From Geosiphon pyriformis (Eukaryota; Glomeromycota; Glomeromycetes; Archaeosporales; Geosiphonaceae), in assembly GCA_016748015.1 (NCBI GenBank), contig JAAOMT010000638.1, positions 1 through 64,000 on the forward strand: DNA of 64,000 bases, in the 5' to 3' direction. Positions within the stretch are counted from its first letter, which is position 1; the number at the start of each line of letters is the position of its first letter. The notes below the pieces were generated by a model, which was given only the letters and a program-made list of their open reading frames with translations, was not told the DNA's origin and searched no databases. The translations under genes and the position numbers were made by a program. Positions 48,051-61,400 of the stretch are shown here, piece after piece.

Positions 48051-50897
48051 TCTTTAACTTGGGAAAAATTTCATTTTTATTTTTTCAGTGATAAAGGTTT
48101 TTGATTTCTTAATAACAAAAGTAATGGTTTATAAGGTAAAAACAAAATGAGCATTTTTCGAAAGGCGAATTGGAGGATGAAATATCAATCAGATAACATA
48201 AAAGTTAAATTTTCTCAATTTTGCAAGGGTTTTTAAACAAGCCAATTTTTGAAATCTTGTATTTATTTTGGTAAGGTTTTCTCTATAAAATTTTTTTTGG
48301 AATTCTAAGTCATACTCTCTTATAAGGGAACATAGTTTGAAAATTTGAGAAGTCGAAACCGATTTTTAAAAAACGTTTCAATAAAATAATTTTTTTTTAA
48401 AATACAGTATAATTCAGATGTTTTGAGAACTTTCATCACATTGTTAGCTGATTTTAAGAATTTAAGTTTTTTCATTAAATTGAATAGTTATTAGAAGATT
48501 TTCTCTTTTTCAAAATAACCAATAATATCGACAAAATAAATTGGATCAAATCTCTTTTCATTTTTTGTCATTGTTTTTTAACTTTAGATACTCAAGATTT
48601 TTCTAATTTTTCTTTATCAATAACTAGCTAGAAGAAAATATAAAGTTAATTCATAAATATTATTTCAAACTTGGGTATATGAAAACATACTAATTGAATT
48701 AATTGTATTTGTCTTATGTATTCGTCATTATTGTAACCTTTTAACATATTAATTTAGTCAATATTTACAAGAAAAATGTTGCTCATTATACAAAGACAAA
48801 TAAATCTTTCGCTTAATGGGAGATTTTTGTTGAAATTTCATTAAAAAAAAAAGTGATTTTAAATAGCACATCTTATTTAGAATTTGTTATCTGAATTTTG
48901 AGTCATAAGCAGCTTAAAATATTTTTCCCTAATTTTGTTTGAAAATAAGACTATTAGAATTCTTGTTCAAAATATTAAAGCTTTCAAAAAAGATGAAGGA
49001 TTAAAAACATCAACATTTTTATTGGCCAGATACTTATCATATATTTGTAAGCTTAGCATATTTTCAAAAATTTCTCTAGATCAATTTTAATTTAATTATT
49101 AGATAATTTTAATGATACCAGTATTCATATGCAAAATTACAGCACCATTAAATCAAAATCTTCTCCTAATTTGGGTTTCCAATAAATTTGCGATTATCTT
49201 CCGCACTGCACAGCTTTTGAAATTTTAAATTACATCCTTCTTCAGTTCTAAAATTCTAAAATTTGTTTGTAAAGTCTAAAGAATATAAAATTTAACAAGT
49301 CACTTGCTCAGAGTCTAAGAAAGGGTATCTCAGGTTATCAAAATTTTTGCTCAATGTAATTAATTTTTTAATGTTTTTTCTTTTACTTTGGCAAAATATG
49401 AAACCGTTAATAAATATGGTGTAAAGCAAGGATCTGCGTGAGTCCAAAATGCAAATTTTTTTTAAGTATTACTTGCCTTGTTTCACATTTTAGTTTTGAA
49501 TATCATCATAATGGTGTTGGATCACATTTGAAATGAATTAGTGCGACCGAAATATCTCGAGCGTAAAAGAAAATCTTTAAAAACTATCAAGATCTTTTTA
49601 TTGGAAATTTATCTATAATTAATATGGCTTTCTTGTTAACGTTAATTGAAAATAAAAAACTTCGCGCATTAAGCCAAAGATATTGAAAATTTCTTTTGAA
49701 CTATCGTTTAAACAAACTTTATTTTGGAAAAAGTGATGTGATTTTACATTTTTAATATCCCAAATCAAATTTAGAAACTTTATTATGAAATCTTTAAACC
49801 AGAATACAAAAAAAAAAAGTAATTGCCATCGAAAAAATTAGTTTATAATACCAATAGATTATTTTTATAGCATATCCAATGTTATTGATATTATTTAAAA
49901 ACTTTCTCAAAACTTCTGGTAGTTTTTTCTCTTTGAACATATTAAAATAACCAATAAACAACAAATCAAGCTAAAAAAAACTCATCAAAAAATCGAGAAC
50001 ACTCTAGACTCTATTCCATCTTACCAATCATTTTCAAAAATTTTTAACACTGGTTTTAAAAAGAGATTTCCTGGTATTTGTAACGAATCACAGATAACTC
50101 TGAAATGTTTATTTACGAGTAAAATATTTAAACTACTTGGCTTTCAATATATATACATGTAATTTTGTTTCAATTTCTAATTTTTGGGTCTATTATAAAA
50201 CAAATAAAAATTGATGCACTAATCAGCCTCATCATCATCATCATCATCATCATTATCATCATCATCAATTAATCCGAAAAAATTATTTTCATGCAAACAT
50301 CGATTTTCAATACTTTTTAATAAATTTTTAAGGATCAAAGATAATGATTAAGGCAAGTTTAATTGATATACTGATGAATCTAGATTTTTAGCTTTTTTAA
50401 CTCTGAAGTTTGAAAATATGTCGGTTAAAATGAATGCTACCTTTTTTGGACATAAACAATTCGACAAAATATATTAGGCTTTAATCAATTCAAATTTAAT
50501 TTTAGATATAATTCAATACAATTTATTCTGAGGCATTACTTAATCTTTTGTATTTTAAAAAAATCGGAGATGAATAAAAAAGAGGAAATTAAATTTTTCT
50601 TTGTTTATTTTCCATGATTTTAATATTTTTCTTGTAGACCATATTTGTGTGTTTGATGTTCAAATTACGATCACAGATTTTTTTATTTGCTTCCACAACA
50701 TGTTGAACCCTGCATAATGTGTTATTCCACGTGTACACTTTGATTTCAGTCCAGAACGTTAAAAGTTAAAAAGCGATTCTTTTAAAAGAGAAGGATAGAT
50801 ATGTCAAAATTATTTTTGGTAATTTTGTTATTTCTTCGGTCTCTGGTCATTACTGATTCAGTCATCATCTTAAATAGTTAATATCAAGCTCATAATA
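48051..50897. other. Intergenic, no gene seen
   Basis: About 2.8 kb of AT-rich sequence with no recognised gene. A (CAT)n microsatellite is at 50229-50268. Confidence 0.45.
50229..50268. repeat. (CAT)n microsatellite
   Basis: About 13 CAT units with one interruption, some 630 bp upstream of methyltransferase 1. Confidence 0.9.
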
Positions 50898-52070
50898 ATG
50901 GGCAACGTAACCCGTAAATTTTCGCGAAATCATAGTTCAAATACTACCCTCAATAAAATTTGTATCATTAACGGCCGAAAATTCTTTAATAATAAAGATG
51001 TGTGCTGGCCTCACCCAATAGATAACAACGAACTTGACAGATTACAAATGGAACATTATATTATTCAACATTCTTGGCAGGCGAACTTTGTGAGTCCTAT
51101 TTATGAAGTTTTACGATCAGGTGGTAGTGTTCTTGATATTGGGTAAGGTTTCTGATTCATTAAAATTTGAATGTTCAAGCTAAAATTCTTCATCTCTAAC
51201 CATTACTTTTCTTTCTTTTTTTCTAATTTTTTTCAAAGTTGTGGTCCAGGAACATGGGCATTAGAAATAGCGTTCGAATTTCCTGAATCTTTTGTAACAG
51301 GAATTGATCTTACAACAATTTTTCCAACACAAATTAAACCTCGAAACACTAATTTTTTCGAACATAATATTTCAATGGGATGTCCATGGAGTTCTGCGGC
51401 AAATTTTGATTTTATACATCAACGATTTGTTGCACCTGGAATTCGAGCAAAAGATTGGGAACGTGTATTAGTCAAAGAATATGCTCGTATATTGAAATCT
51501 GGTGGATGGCTCGAAATTATTGAAGGCTATTTACTTGTTAATCCTGGACCAATAGGATCATGTTTATTTGATGCCTGTAAGTTTCCCCAATTTTTTTTGC
51601 TTTTAAAAAACTTTTTCATTCTTCAAATTTCATAATAAAATAATTTTCTTTTAAATTTTTTAGTAAATTCATATTACGCATCTCGTGGTGCCCACGTGAA
51701 AATTACTAAATATCTAAAAAAATACTTAACAAACAATAATCAATTCACAAACATAAAACATCAAGAGAAAGACATTCCAATAGGTAGTTGGGCGGGTTCT
51801 ACTGGTTTATTGGTAGGTTCTAGCCTCTCTATTCTTTTTTTTGGGGCTTAGATTAAAGTTACTGATCTTAACCTCATTCTAAATTTTCAGACAATCGATA
51901 ATTTTGTATCCCTATTTGACTCAATATCGGCTCAATTATCAGAATTCATGAATATTGATATGGAAGAGTACAATTGTTTAACAATGGCTCTTTCAAGCGA
52001 AGTTAACGAATACAAAACTTGTTGGAAAATAGAACGCTTTGTTGCGCAAAAGGTTATAACGGAAACCTAA
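50898..52070 (+). CDS. SAM-dependent methyltransferase 1 (class I)
   Basis: Four exons (50898-51142, 51239-51576, 51664-51812, 51891-52070) with all phases in agreement, 303 residues. Rossmann-fold motifs: VLDIGCGPGTW (motif I, 78-88, split by intron 1 between GG and T), VTGIDL (acidic end of strand 2), FDFIHQRF (motif II/IV region) and ILKSGGWLEIIE (post-motif). Upstream, NELDRLQMEHYIIQ is the helix that precedes motif I in LaeA-like and related fungal methyltransferases. The substrate is unknown. There is no signal peptide, so it is probably cytoplasmic or nuclear. Intron 1 ends CAAAG, intron 2 TTTAG and intron 3 TTCAG. The start is an ATG in a purine-rich context and the first in frame. 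Its paralogue lies 9.3 kb downstream on the same strand. Confidence 0.88.
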
Positions 52071-54949
52071 TATTATTTATTCTTTGAATGAGTGTTTAGA
52101 ACACCCTTGTAAAAATATAATATATATTTATTAAGTTTTGTTTTTCTGGGAAGAATTTATCACCAACAAAAGGAGTAACTCATGTATCAAATAGTATTTT
52201 CGGCTATAATAAATCAACATTGTGTGATACATTCTTTAATTATTTCGTAATCCACAATTTTATTTACGTGCATGTTTCTGTAGGGTCCTACAGGGCTGTA
52301 ACACGTGAAACAGTGAGATACAAAAATTGTAGAATTCATTTTGTAGATTCCAATTTTTTACCTGCTTAAATTCTTACTTAGAACGTTCTAGATTTGTTCA
52401 ATTACAATTTTTCAAAGGTTAAGGGAATTTCTGTGATCTTTCCCATGTTATGCTGAAATCGATTTCACGAACAAATAATCAATCCAATGTTCCCTGCATA
52501 ATGTATTGTAAAAGCATCTTTTCTAACAATTCTTAAGTTGCTTTGTCTTGATTGGTAATCTGTTCCTTAAACTTGATATTTTCAGTTAGAATTTTCTTTA
52601 AATACAATTAGTCATTAAAGCCAAATATTTATATGATGTTCAATTATTGAACTTTTAAAAACAAGAAGAAACCGTCAAAACTGATGGTTTTCAAAAACAC
52701 CTTTTTTTCTTATATAAAATAATTTGAATATCCATATTTATTGCGAAAAAAGGGGTTTTTCGATATTATACAATCAAAATTCAGAAAATCTCTCAAAAAA
52801 GGTTGCTAAGAGTAATTAAATTATAAACCAATTAAATAAACAATTTTAATTATTTTACCCCATTGAAATAAAGCTGATCATATAATATTTTCTTTTCTCA
52901 AAAGTGGATAAAAATAAAAATAAAAATTCTCACTTTTATCAACGTATTTTTTCAAAGCCCAAATATTATTATGGAAGCAATTTCTGTTCTGCAATGTTTC
53001 TTGTTTACTTTGTTTTCATTTCGCCTGATTCTAGGCTCACCCAATGATAAAAATCTGATTTCTTTATCTTGAACATAGATTGCTTGTGAAATAAATCAAA
53101 ATTTTAATATAAAAACCTTTTGTTTACTGTACGTCACTATCTTGCCTCCGATTTCTGAATAATGCAAAATGCTTGAAATCAATTGCTTGTCCTAGCATTT
53201 ATTCTTTTACCCTCTTGGTATCCAAATCAATAATTAATTTTAATGACCATAAATTGAAAACCCAAGAGAAGCAGTACCTATTAACAAAAATTTTTATCTA
53301 AAGACTCAAAACAAATTGTTGAAGATCACTCTTCTATTTTTATTTTATTTTTTGAAACCCTTATTTGGCATATTTCAATTTCATCTTAGAATTCATATAA
53401 ATATTAAGTCCCTTCATTATCTTAGTTTACTTCATACATAAATCGATCTTAAAAAAGATACCATATAGAAAGTGTATAATTCTAACAAAAAATTACTATT
53501 ATTAATTTTCAAATTTACAATTTAAAATTATATTTACAATTATATATATTTTAATGATGAATATGCTGGAAATAAATTATACATGCACAAATAAAAAATG
53601 TCTTTGAATTTTCAAATTTCTTAAAGAGAAAATTTTGTGCGGAAATTCGCTATAGAATTCAAGGATAGAATTGTATCCACAGTCGGTACTTAAATATTGA
53701 TCGGAATTTCGTGAGAGTCATGGGGAATAGAATTGATTGAAAATTATCTAAAAATATGAATAATCAATCAAGATTAACCTTTTAATACAACAAATACTTC
53801 ACCAATTTAACAAGGATCTTGATTTTTTTGTTCAAATATAAAATATTTTAAATTGAAACAGGTTGAACGTACGTTCCAATTCTTTGAGAAAACTCCCTGA
53901 ACATAATTTGGAAGTTTTTATTTTTCCCTCATTAAAATTAATGGACAAGGATTTCTGTCAAAAATTGAAAAGACTCAAGATTTGTAAGGGTTTTTATCAT
54001 GAATCGCAGTACTTTATAACTGTATTAATATTTTTTTATTGTATTTATCTTTTAAACGTCAAAAATAGTTTTCAATGACTGCAAATTGTTTACCTATTGT
54101 CGCAACGTCATGTAAAAAAAATGACATCCGCCTATCATTTGGAATCAAAGTTTAAGTTTTTCGTGTGTAAAGGGGTAATGAAAATTTTTTTAATGGGAAA
54201 CAAATATTAAAATTGTGGTATAATGGGGATGGAAGCTCTTGATTTTCGCAGAAATCCTAGTTTTCAAAACAACACGAGCTCTTTGGTGCACAATGACGAA
54301 CTCATTAATATTTTTGTAATGGTTTGACAATACTAGTTTTTTGTTCTAAGTTTATCTTCTTGCAGCTCATTGAACTATGTGCATTGAAAATTTTCGAGGC
54401 TGAGAAAACTCCTCAATTGCATTACATTGGATTCCAATTTCTCACCCCCTGGCGCATGTCATTATCAAGTACATACTGTACATTTCCCATTATTCAGCTT
54501 TTTATAATCGATTCTCGGGAAAGAGCATAATAATCTCATCATCCTTGATAAATACATCAAACTTGAATCATTCTTAAGACTAAACTTTATTTTTGCACAA
54601 ATACCACTTGATCTTGAGATAATTCTTTTTTGCGATATTACTAGAAAGAATCTTTGTACCATGTTAATCGCTTTAACTGTTTGATTTCGATTTAGAGATA
54701 ATTTTCAGAATATTCACAAGGCACAGATAAAGTGGTAGAAGCAATAACATCTTTTCCATCCTAATTGATTTGTGAAACTGGCATTTTGAATTGAATTAGC
54801 CTTTGATGATCAAAGTAGATCTTAATTGAAATGAGCTTCTTCTCTTTATATTGAACTTTCTTTGCTATAACCTTTCTGATTCCAATATAATTAACCAAAT
54901 TAAAGAAATTATCAAAAAAATTTTGTGAATATGGGTGCATTTACTCAGA
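52071..54949. other. Intergenic, no gene seen
   Basis: AT-rich spacer after methyltransferase 1. A perfect inverted repeat CTGTAGG-GT-CCTACAG lies at 52278-52293, about 210 bp past the stop. Frames at 53863-54078 and 54324-54662 lack features. Confidence 0.45.
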
Positions 54950-57900
54950 TTTATTATTATAATTCTCACAAAAAATAAAACAGTTTTGCTTAAAAAATTG
55001 GTTTTGGTTTTAATATTTCTATTTATTATTTTGATGTTTCTTCAACATGTTTAAATGTGATTATTTGTATTCTTGCCATATTTGTTACATTTAGTATTAG
55101 AATAAGTTTATAAATTGCTTTTTTGTTGTTGTAAACAGATGTTCATTTGTTTATTAACTATTTTTAAAAAATAAACCCAGTTTTATTCATTATTTAGCTA
55201 TAATATATCACAATATGATAATCTCTATTAGTTCAAAGTTGAATATTTAAATAAAAAAAAGTTAATTTATCAAATCAATTTAACATATGTATGTGATAAA
55301 TTAACAGTACATATTAATTTAATATAGCCAATTTTTTAACAATAAATTTATATTATATTAATTAACAAAGATATCAAAAAATTAAAAATATATTTATTAT
55401 TAAATAATAATATAATCTTATACATATTTGGAAAAAATTTTTATCATTATTTTTCTAAATAAAAATATACAAATTTTTTACTTTTTATAATTAAACAAAT
55501 TTTTATAATAAAAATTATTAAAATAAAACATTTATAGTTTTTATTGGTATTATAATTAATTATTTTACTGTATAAATTTATTTAAAATAATATATTTTAT
55601 TTATTTATATTTTTTTTACTAATTCAAACAATAATACTAAGTTTTAATCCAGCTATAAACAATAACACTTTTTCCAATTCAAATAACAATTGCTATAAAA
55701 TATTTATTAAATAAATATTTGGTTGTATTGCTTAATATAATTTAAAACCAAACAAATTTTGTTTTAATGCATACTTTTATTAAATCAAATCATAATATTA
55801 TCTGACTTAAAAATATCTTTTTTTCAAAAATAATATTAAATTTGTGAATTTAAAAATTTTAATTGTTATTAAAGCTTTTTTGAATACGTAAGTTCTATTT
55901 TTGTATTTAATACTTTTTTAAAAATAAAATTGTCTTATATTAAGACTGTATTTTAATTAATACATAGTTTTATCAATATTAAAATAATTCTTAAAAATAA
56001 ATTTGGCTTTTTTGTATAAAGTTTAAGTTTCAAAAATCTTTAAATACTGTTATTAAAAATAAGCTAAACATATTTTTCTTAATAAATTTATTAATAACAT
56101 TAAAAATATTCTGGGAATACTTAATAATATTGTTATAATTAAGCTTTAATCTACTAATCTGTAATAATATATTCTTGTTTAATTCAAAAAATCTGTTTTT
56201 TAATTCTTTTCTTAATTATTAATTCGTTTTAAACCGAATTAAGTACTTATCTTTATTTTGTTGCTAAATTATTCAGTTTTATTAATTTGGTTTTATATAT
56301 AAATTTAATAAAAAAACAAAAAAAAACTTAATAATAAAAATTATAATAAAATTTGTTGGTTTTTTGTTAAAAACATAATTTTTTTAAATAATTTTCTTTT
56401 AATAAATCTGAATGCAAATTTTGAAAAGATTTTTTTAAAGTTGTTATGTATGCGTTTTTTATCAAATATATTAACTTAGATTTTAATAAAATCTTTATTT
56501 ATTAAAATATATTAATAATATAGTTAAAAATATTGATGTTTTAATTTAATAAATACTAATGAGTTTTAAATAAATAATTACATATAAAAAGTATAAAATT
56601 TATTTATTACTTTTAATATATATAGTGCAAAAAAACTTTCTTTCTTGTATTTTTATGATTACAATTAGAGCAAAGATAAAAAAGTTGTAATTTTTTTATT
56701 ATCTAAAACAATAAATAATATTTTTACTAGTAAAATACCTATAACTATAGAAGCTGTTTAATAATATTTAAAAAAAATACTTTTTTAAAATAAAATAATA
56801 GCAAATTAATCTTCTATTAATCTAAAAACATCTTTTTTATCTTTGGTTAAGAATTTTTTTTCTTTTAAAGTTTCTTTAAAAAGACTTATCTAAAATAATT
56901 CTAATGTAATCTTTGTTTTTCTCCAAAAGTCCTAAAGTGTTTAATAAAAAACCAGTAACCAAATTGGTTTTTTTATTTCTTTTTTTACTGCTGTTCAGAT
57001 AATTAAAAAGCCAAAGTGACTAAAAAGCAATCTTTTTAAATTTCTGCTATAATAAACAGCAATTTTTCTATTGTACTAAAAAGCTTTTTTTTTTGTGCTA
57101 GTTTTAATGTTTTATAACCAGTTTTTCTTTTATAAAAAACAAAGCTTTGATTTTTTTTGTCTTTTTTAATGTTTTTATTAGTTTTATATTATTTATACTA
57201 ATTATAATATTTAATTTTATTGTATTTATAGATAAAATTTTTTTTTGTTTTAAATAATAACAATAGAAACATATTAATTAATTTTGGTTTAAATTAGGTT
57301 TTGGCTAATATATTAATCTTTTAGACAATTATTGCTGGTTTTAAAAGCAAAACAAAACATAATTTTGCATATATTTTTAAATAATCAGTTTATTGAGTCA
57401 TTCGATCTTAAAAATTAAATTGATTAAATAAAAATTAAATCAATTTTTTTTTCTTTTTTGGTAATGTTGTTTCAAGTAGTATTTAAGAAACAATCACAAT
57501 TTCGAATAAATAGTCTTTATTTTGATGTTTAATGTATTTTTTAAGATTAATTAGCTTATATTAAACCTGATTTTTAATCTTTATATGGTTTTTTTAATAC
57601 AAAATTTTGTGTTTAAAAACAATATAAAACTGTTTTATATAAAGTTTACAGTTAAAATTTTATTAAATACTGTTTTTTTTGTTAAGTTTACTAATTCTGT
57701 TTATTTTTTTATTCTTAAAATTACCAAATCTTTGGTAATTTTTAAATCTGTTCTTTTTTTTGTTATTATTGCTTTGTATAATATGTTTAAAAATATTATT
57801 ATTGTTAATATTAAAAATGTTTTTAGTGTTATTGGTAAGATTTTTTAAATTATATTAAAGCTTATTTATTTTAAGTTTTTTGTTTTAACTGTAATTGTTT

Positions 57901-59330
57901 TTAAATATTAATTAATACAAATAATAACTTTAAAATTTACAAATTGGTTTCTTTAATTGGTAATTACAATTATAATATACTATTGTTATTTTTGGTTTTC
58001 AAAAGAACTTAAATACTGTTGATATTAAAACTAATACTTTGAAAAAGTGTTATATTTAATAAAAAATCTCTAATTGTTAATATTGTTTTAAGTATTATGA
58101 TTCAAATTATTTAGTTATAGATTATAAAGTGTTTTTATCTTTTTTTAAGTTTTTGTTTAAGTCTGTAAATAGTTTAAAAATTTTTAATTTTTAATTTGTT
58201 AGTATCAAGTTATATGTTAAGTTTTTTGCTTTTTAGTCATTTTTGTTAATGTATTTTTGGCTGTTTTTGCTGTTATTGTTATTAATTTTATATTAAATTC
58301 TTTAAAATTTAATTGCATTAATAAAATCTGTTATTAAATTAATTGGCTCTTCGGTTGTTTCAATTACTTTTTTTTAACTATAAATAATCAAAAAATATTT
58401 TTAAAATAAAAGCTAATTTTGTTATAATAATTGGTATTATTTTAGTTTTACTGTAATTCTAACTGGTTTGTTTAAAAACTTTGCTTTTCTTAGAACTAAA
58501 ATAAATTTTAACCAAATAGAGAAGTGTTGTTAAGACATCTTTTTTAAGTATTCAGACTTTTAAATATTTAATATTATTATAATAAACTAATTATTTTAAT
58601 ATTAAAAAAAACTAAAGTTTTTTTAGATAAGTTTATTTTTGATAATTAAAATTTGAACAATTGTATTAATAAATTGGAAAATAGATTAACTTCTGGTTTT
58701 TTTTGGTTTAATATAGTTTGATTTTAACTGGCTTAGATGGCTGGTTACATATAAAAAGCATGTAAGTTATAACTAATTTAAGATCTTAAAATTTTATGTT
58801 ATAATTACTAATTAAACTATATTTTATTATAACAATAAAAAAATATCTATGTATATTAATACAGTATACTATAAGAAAGTTATATATATAAAAACAAATA
58901 ATAATAATATTATTATTATGAATATATTTTTTATTTTTTATTTTTATTTATTTATTAATCATAGTTAGTCATATGCATTAGCTATGATATTATTAATTAC
59001 CCACCTTATTTTTAGAAATATTCATTGACTTAATCAATAACTTAATCATTAACTTAGCTATCGGCTTGGTTATTAATTTGATCATTAATCAAAATATTAA
59101 TGTGATTACTGACCTGATCATTAATCTTTTTTTAAAAGTATTAAGTGGAACTTTCCAAAGCTGTAGAAACTTATTCACACTTGAATCAAATTTATTTAAA
59201 GCAAAGATCAATACAATGATATTAATTTATTTGTTTTTCTTTTCACTATTTCTTTTCTTGATTTGTATAATTGTTAGTTTTTGTAAAGCATATTGAATAA
59301 ATGTTTACTGAAAAGTACAACTGATATTTA
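54950..59330. other. Extreme AT island with strand-asymmetric composition
   Basis: About 4.4 kb of A/T with roughly nine CG dinucleotides found by eye. At about 56.9-58.7 kb the plus strand is T-rich and C-poor. Minus-strand translation there gives Lys/Asn/Thr-rich pieces (e.g. VIETTEEPINLITDFINAI near 58.35 kb) broken by stops, which may be a decayed retroelement. A frame at 57585-57848 is Phe/Ile/Val-rich and probably chance. Confidence 0.55.
59025..59130. repeat. Imperfect tandem repeat around CTTAATCATTAA
   Basis: Related units with a period of about 15 bp (ACTTAATCAATAACTTAATC, ATTAACTTAGC, TTGATCATTAATC, CCTGATCATTAATC) run for about 100 bp. Origin unknown. Confidence 0.5.
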
Positions 59331-61400
59331 ATATTGAATTTTAAGAGCACCGATGTGAGACATAAAATTATACCAGTGTGTTATGTTTTGTTCACAGTAC
59401 GGACTATCTCTCTACTTTCAGATACTTTTGTTACCTTTTGGAAAGAATAGCGACTGAGATATTTTTAAGACTGATCTTACACATTAAATCTTTACTAATT
59501 CAATTCACTCATTAAAGTTGAATAACTCTTTTATCATTTTTATTGCCATATAATACTGTTCTCCTTTGTTATCCATTAGCTTGTTATATCCGACCATAAC
59601 AATATATTGTTAATTAATTATAATACTTCTATTTATTAAAAAACATTTTTATTTTTGATTAAAGTATGACAAATAAGTAATCAAAAAAGGAAAGTATAAA
59701 AATAATATTTTTTTAAAAAAAATTTCAAAAGCAAAATAATAATTGAATTCAATATTTTAATAAATACAATATAAATCTAAACAAAATATTTGAGCTTGAA
59801 AAAAAATAACAATTAAATCATTTATAAATATTAAATGCTAAATTTTCATATGTTGAGTTTATATTAAATACAATTTTGTTAAAATATTTTCAATAAAATA
59901 TATACAAAACTAAGTAATAATGGATTTTAACAAGGATTTATTTTAAAATACATTTATAAAAAAAAGTATTAAATTTACATAAATAGTAGAAAAATTTTTC
60001 AAAATTAGAAAATAAAATAAATAAATTTTAAATTAATAAAAATTTCAACTAAAATTATAAATATAATATGATACGTATAATTTATTAATTTACAAATATA
60101 TTAGTAAAAAAAGTTTTATAAGATTAATTGTTAAATTTATCTAAATTCTTACCTTTTTGATCTCTTGATCCAATTATTACTAAAGAGGTATAAAATATTT
60201 TGTTCAATAGTATTCCAAATTTAAACCATAGTTGATAAACCGCAAATTCTACAACTGTTTTAAAACTGGGAGATAAATATTCGGATTTATTACTAACTCA
60301 ATCTTTATGATCAAAGGAGCAAACAGCATGTTCTTTGATTTTTAAAATATATTAATAGTGCGATAGTGGAAGATAAGAGCCGAAAGAAAATATGATGACC
60401 AATATTTAATTTTATATTAAACAAAAACTCAATCGAGATGCAAACAAAATTTGTTTTGAAATACTTACTAAAATATTTCAAATTAAATGTAAAGCTATTT
60501 TAAAATAAATAAAGTATTATTTACTTAAAAATAAGAATACTTATGATGCGATCATTTAAATCAAATCCTTAAAATGGAATTAGATGATTTTAAGTTTCTT
60601 AGTACATGTATATAAATTTCTAAACATGAAATAAAATAAGCATATTTTGACTTTTTTAATTTGAATTTTTCAGTTTAACATCATTTATTGTTTAGAACAA
60701 AGGCTTATTGCTTATCACTTATCAAGTTTTAGCTGCATGACCCTGATGGTTTAAACAAATATTAACTGTTTAAGGTAAAGCCAAAAAAGGATTTTAAACT
60801 CCCAAATTTTTATGGTCCGTTTGATCTTTTAATAATATAGCGATTCATTTTGTGGAATATCAATAACATAGATCAATTTCTGATCATGATTACTTGTGAG
60901 TATTATACTCCTTCAACCCAATTCACAACGCTTCCAAAGTTCATCAATAGAAGATTTGATATAATGGGGCTGGAAAAAATATTCCCCTTCAAGCAAGATC
61001 TTACTTCAAACTCAATCACTAACTTGTTGAAGTTTCCATTTTTGAACTAGACAATACCTTCATTATCGGGGTAGGTAAAATGTCTCAAGTTTGTCACTCG
61101 ACATTGCAGATTTCAATTTAGGAGGCAAATAATGTAACAGTTAAACAAACATCCATATTGTGACACCAAATTTACATATTTCCTTTGGAGATCAAATCTT
61201 CCGCCTTATAGTATCATAGCTTTCTCTAGCGAATTTTTCCTTGTTTTCCTGAAAGAAAAAAATTATTAAAATCTATTTAAAAGATAATTTGTTATAAAGG
61301 GGTTGAAATTTTTAAAAAGTATGTATGTCAAAGTCTACTAAGTTTCATTTATAATTGTTCTAAAAACGCGACATCGGTTCTTTCAATTATCAAGCGACAA
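59331..61400. other. Intergenic, mostly AT-rich
   Basis: A second very AT-rich patch covers 59580-60160. The part at 60840-61400 has somewhat higher GC and may hold the promoter of methyltransferase 2. No TATA box could be fixed. A 66-codon frame at 60850-61050 is not called. Confidence 0.45.

Noticed and set aside
57585-57848. 87-codon hydrophobic frame that could be read as a membrane protein or a mitochondrial insert
   Set aside because: T-rich composition gives Phe, Ile and Val by chance. No conserved motif and no mitochondrial gene order nearby.
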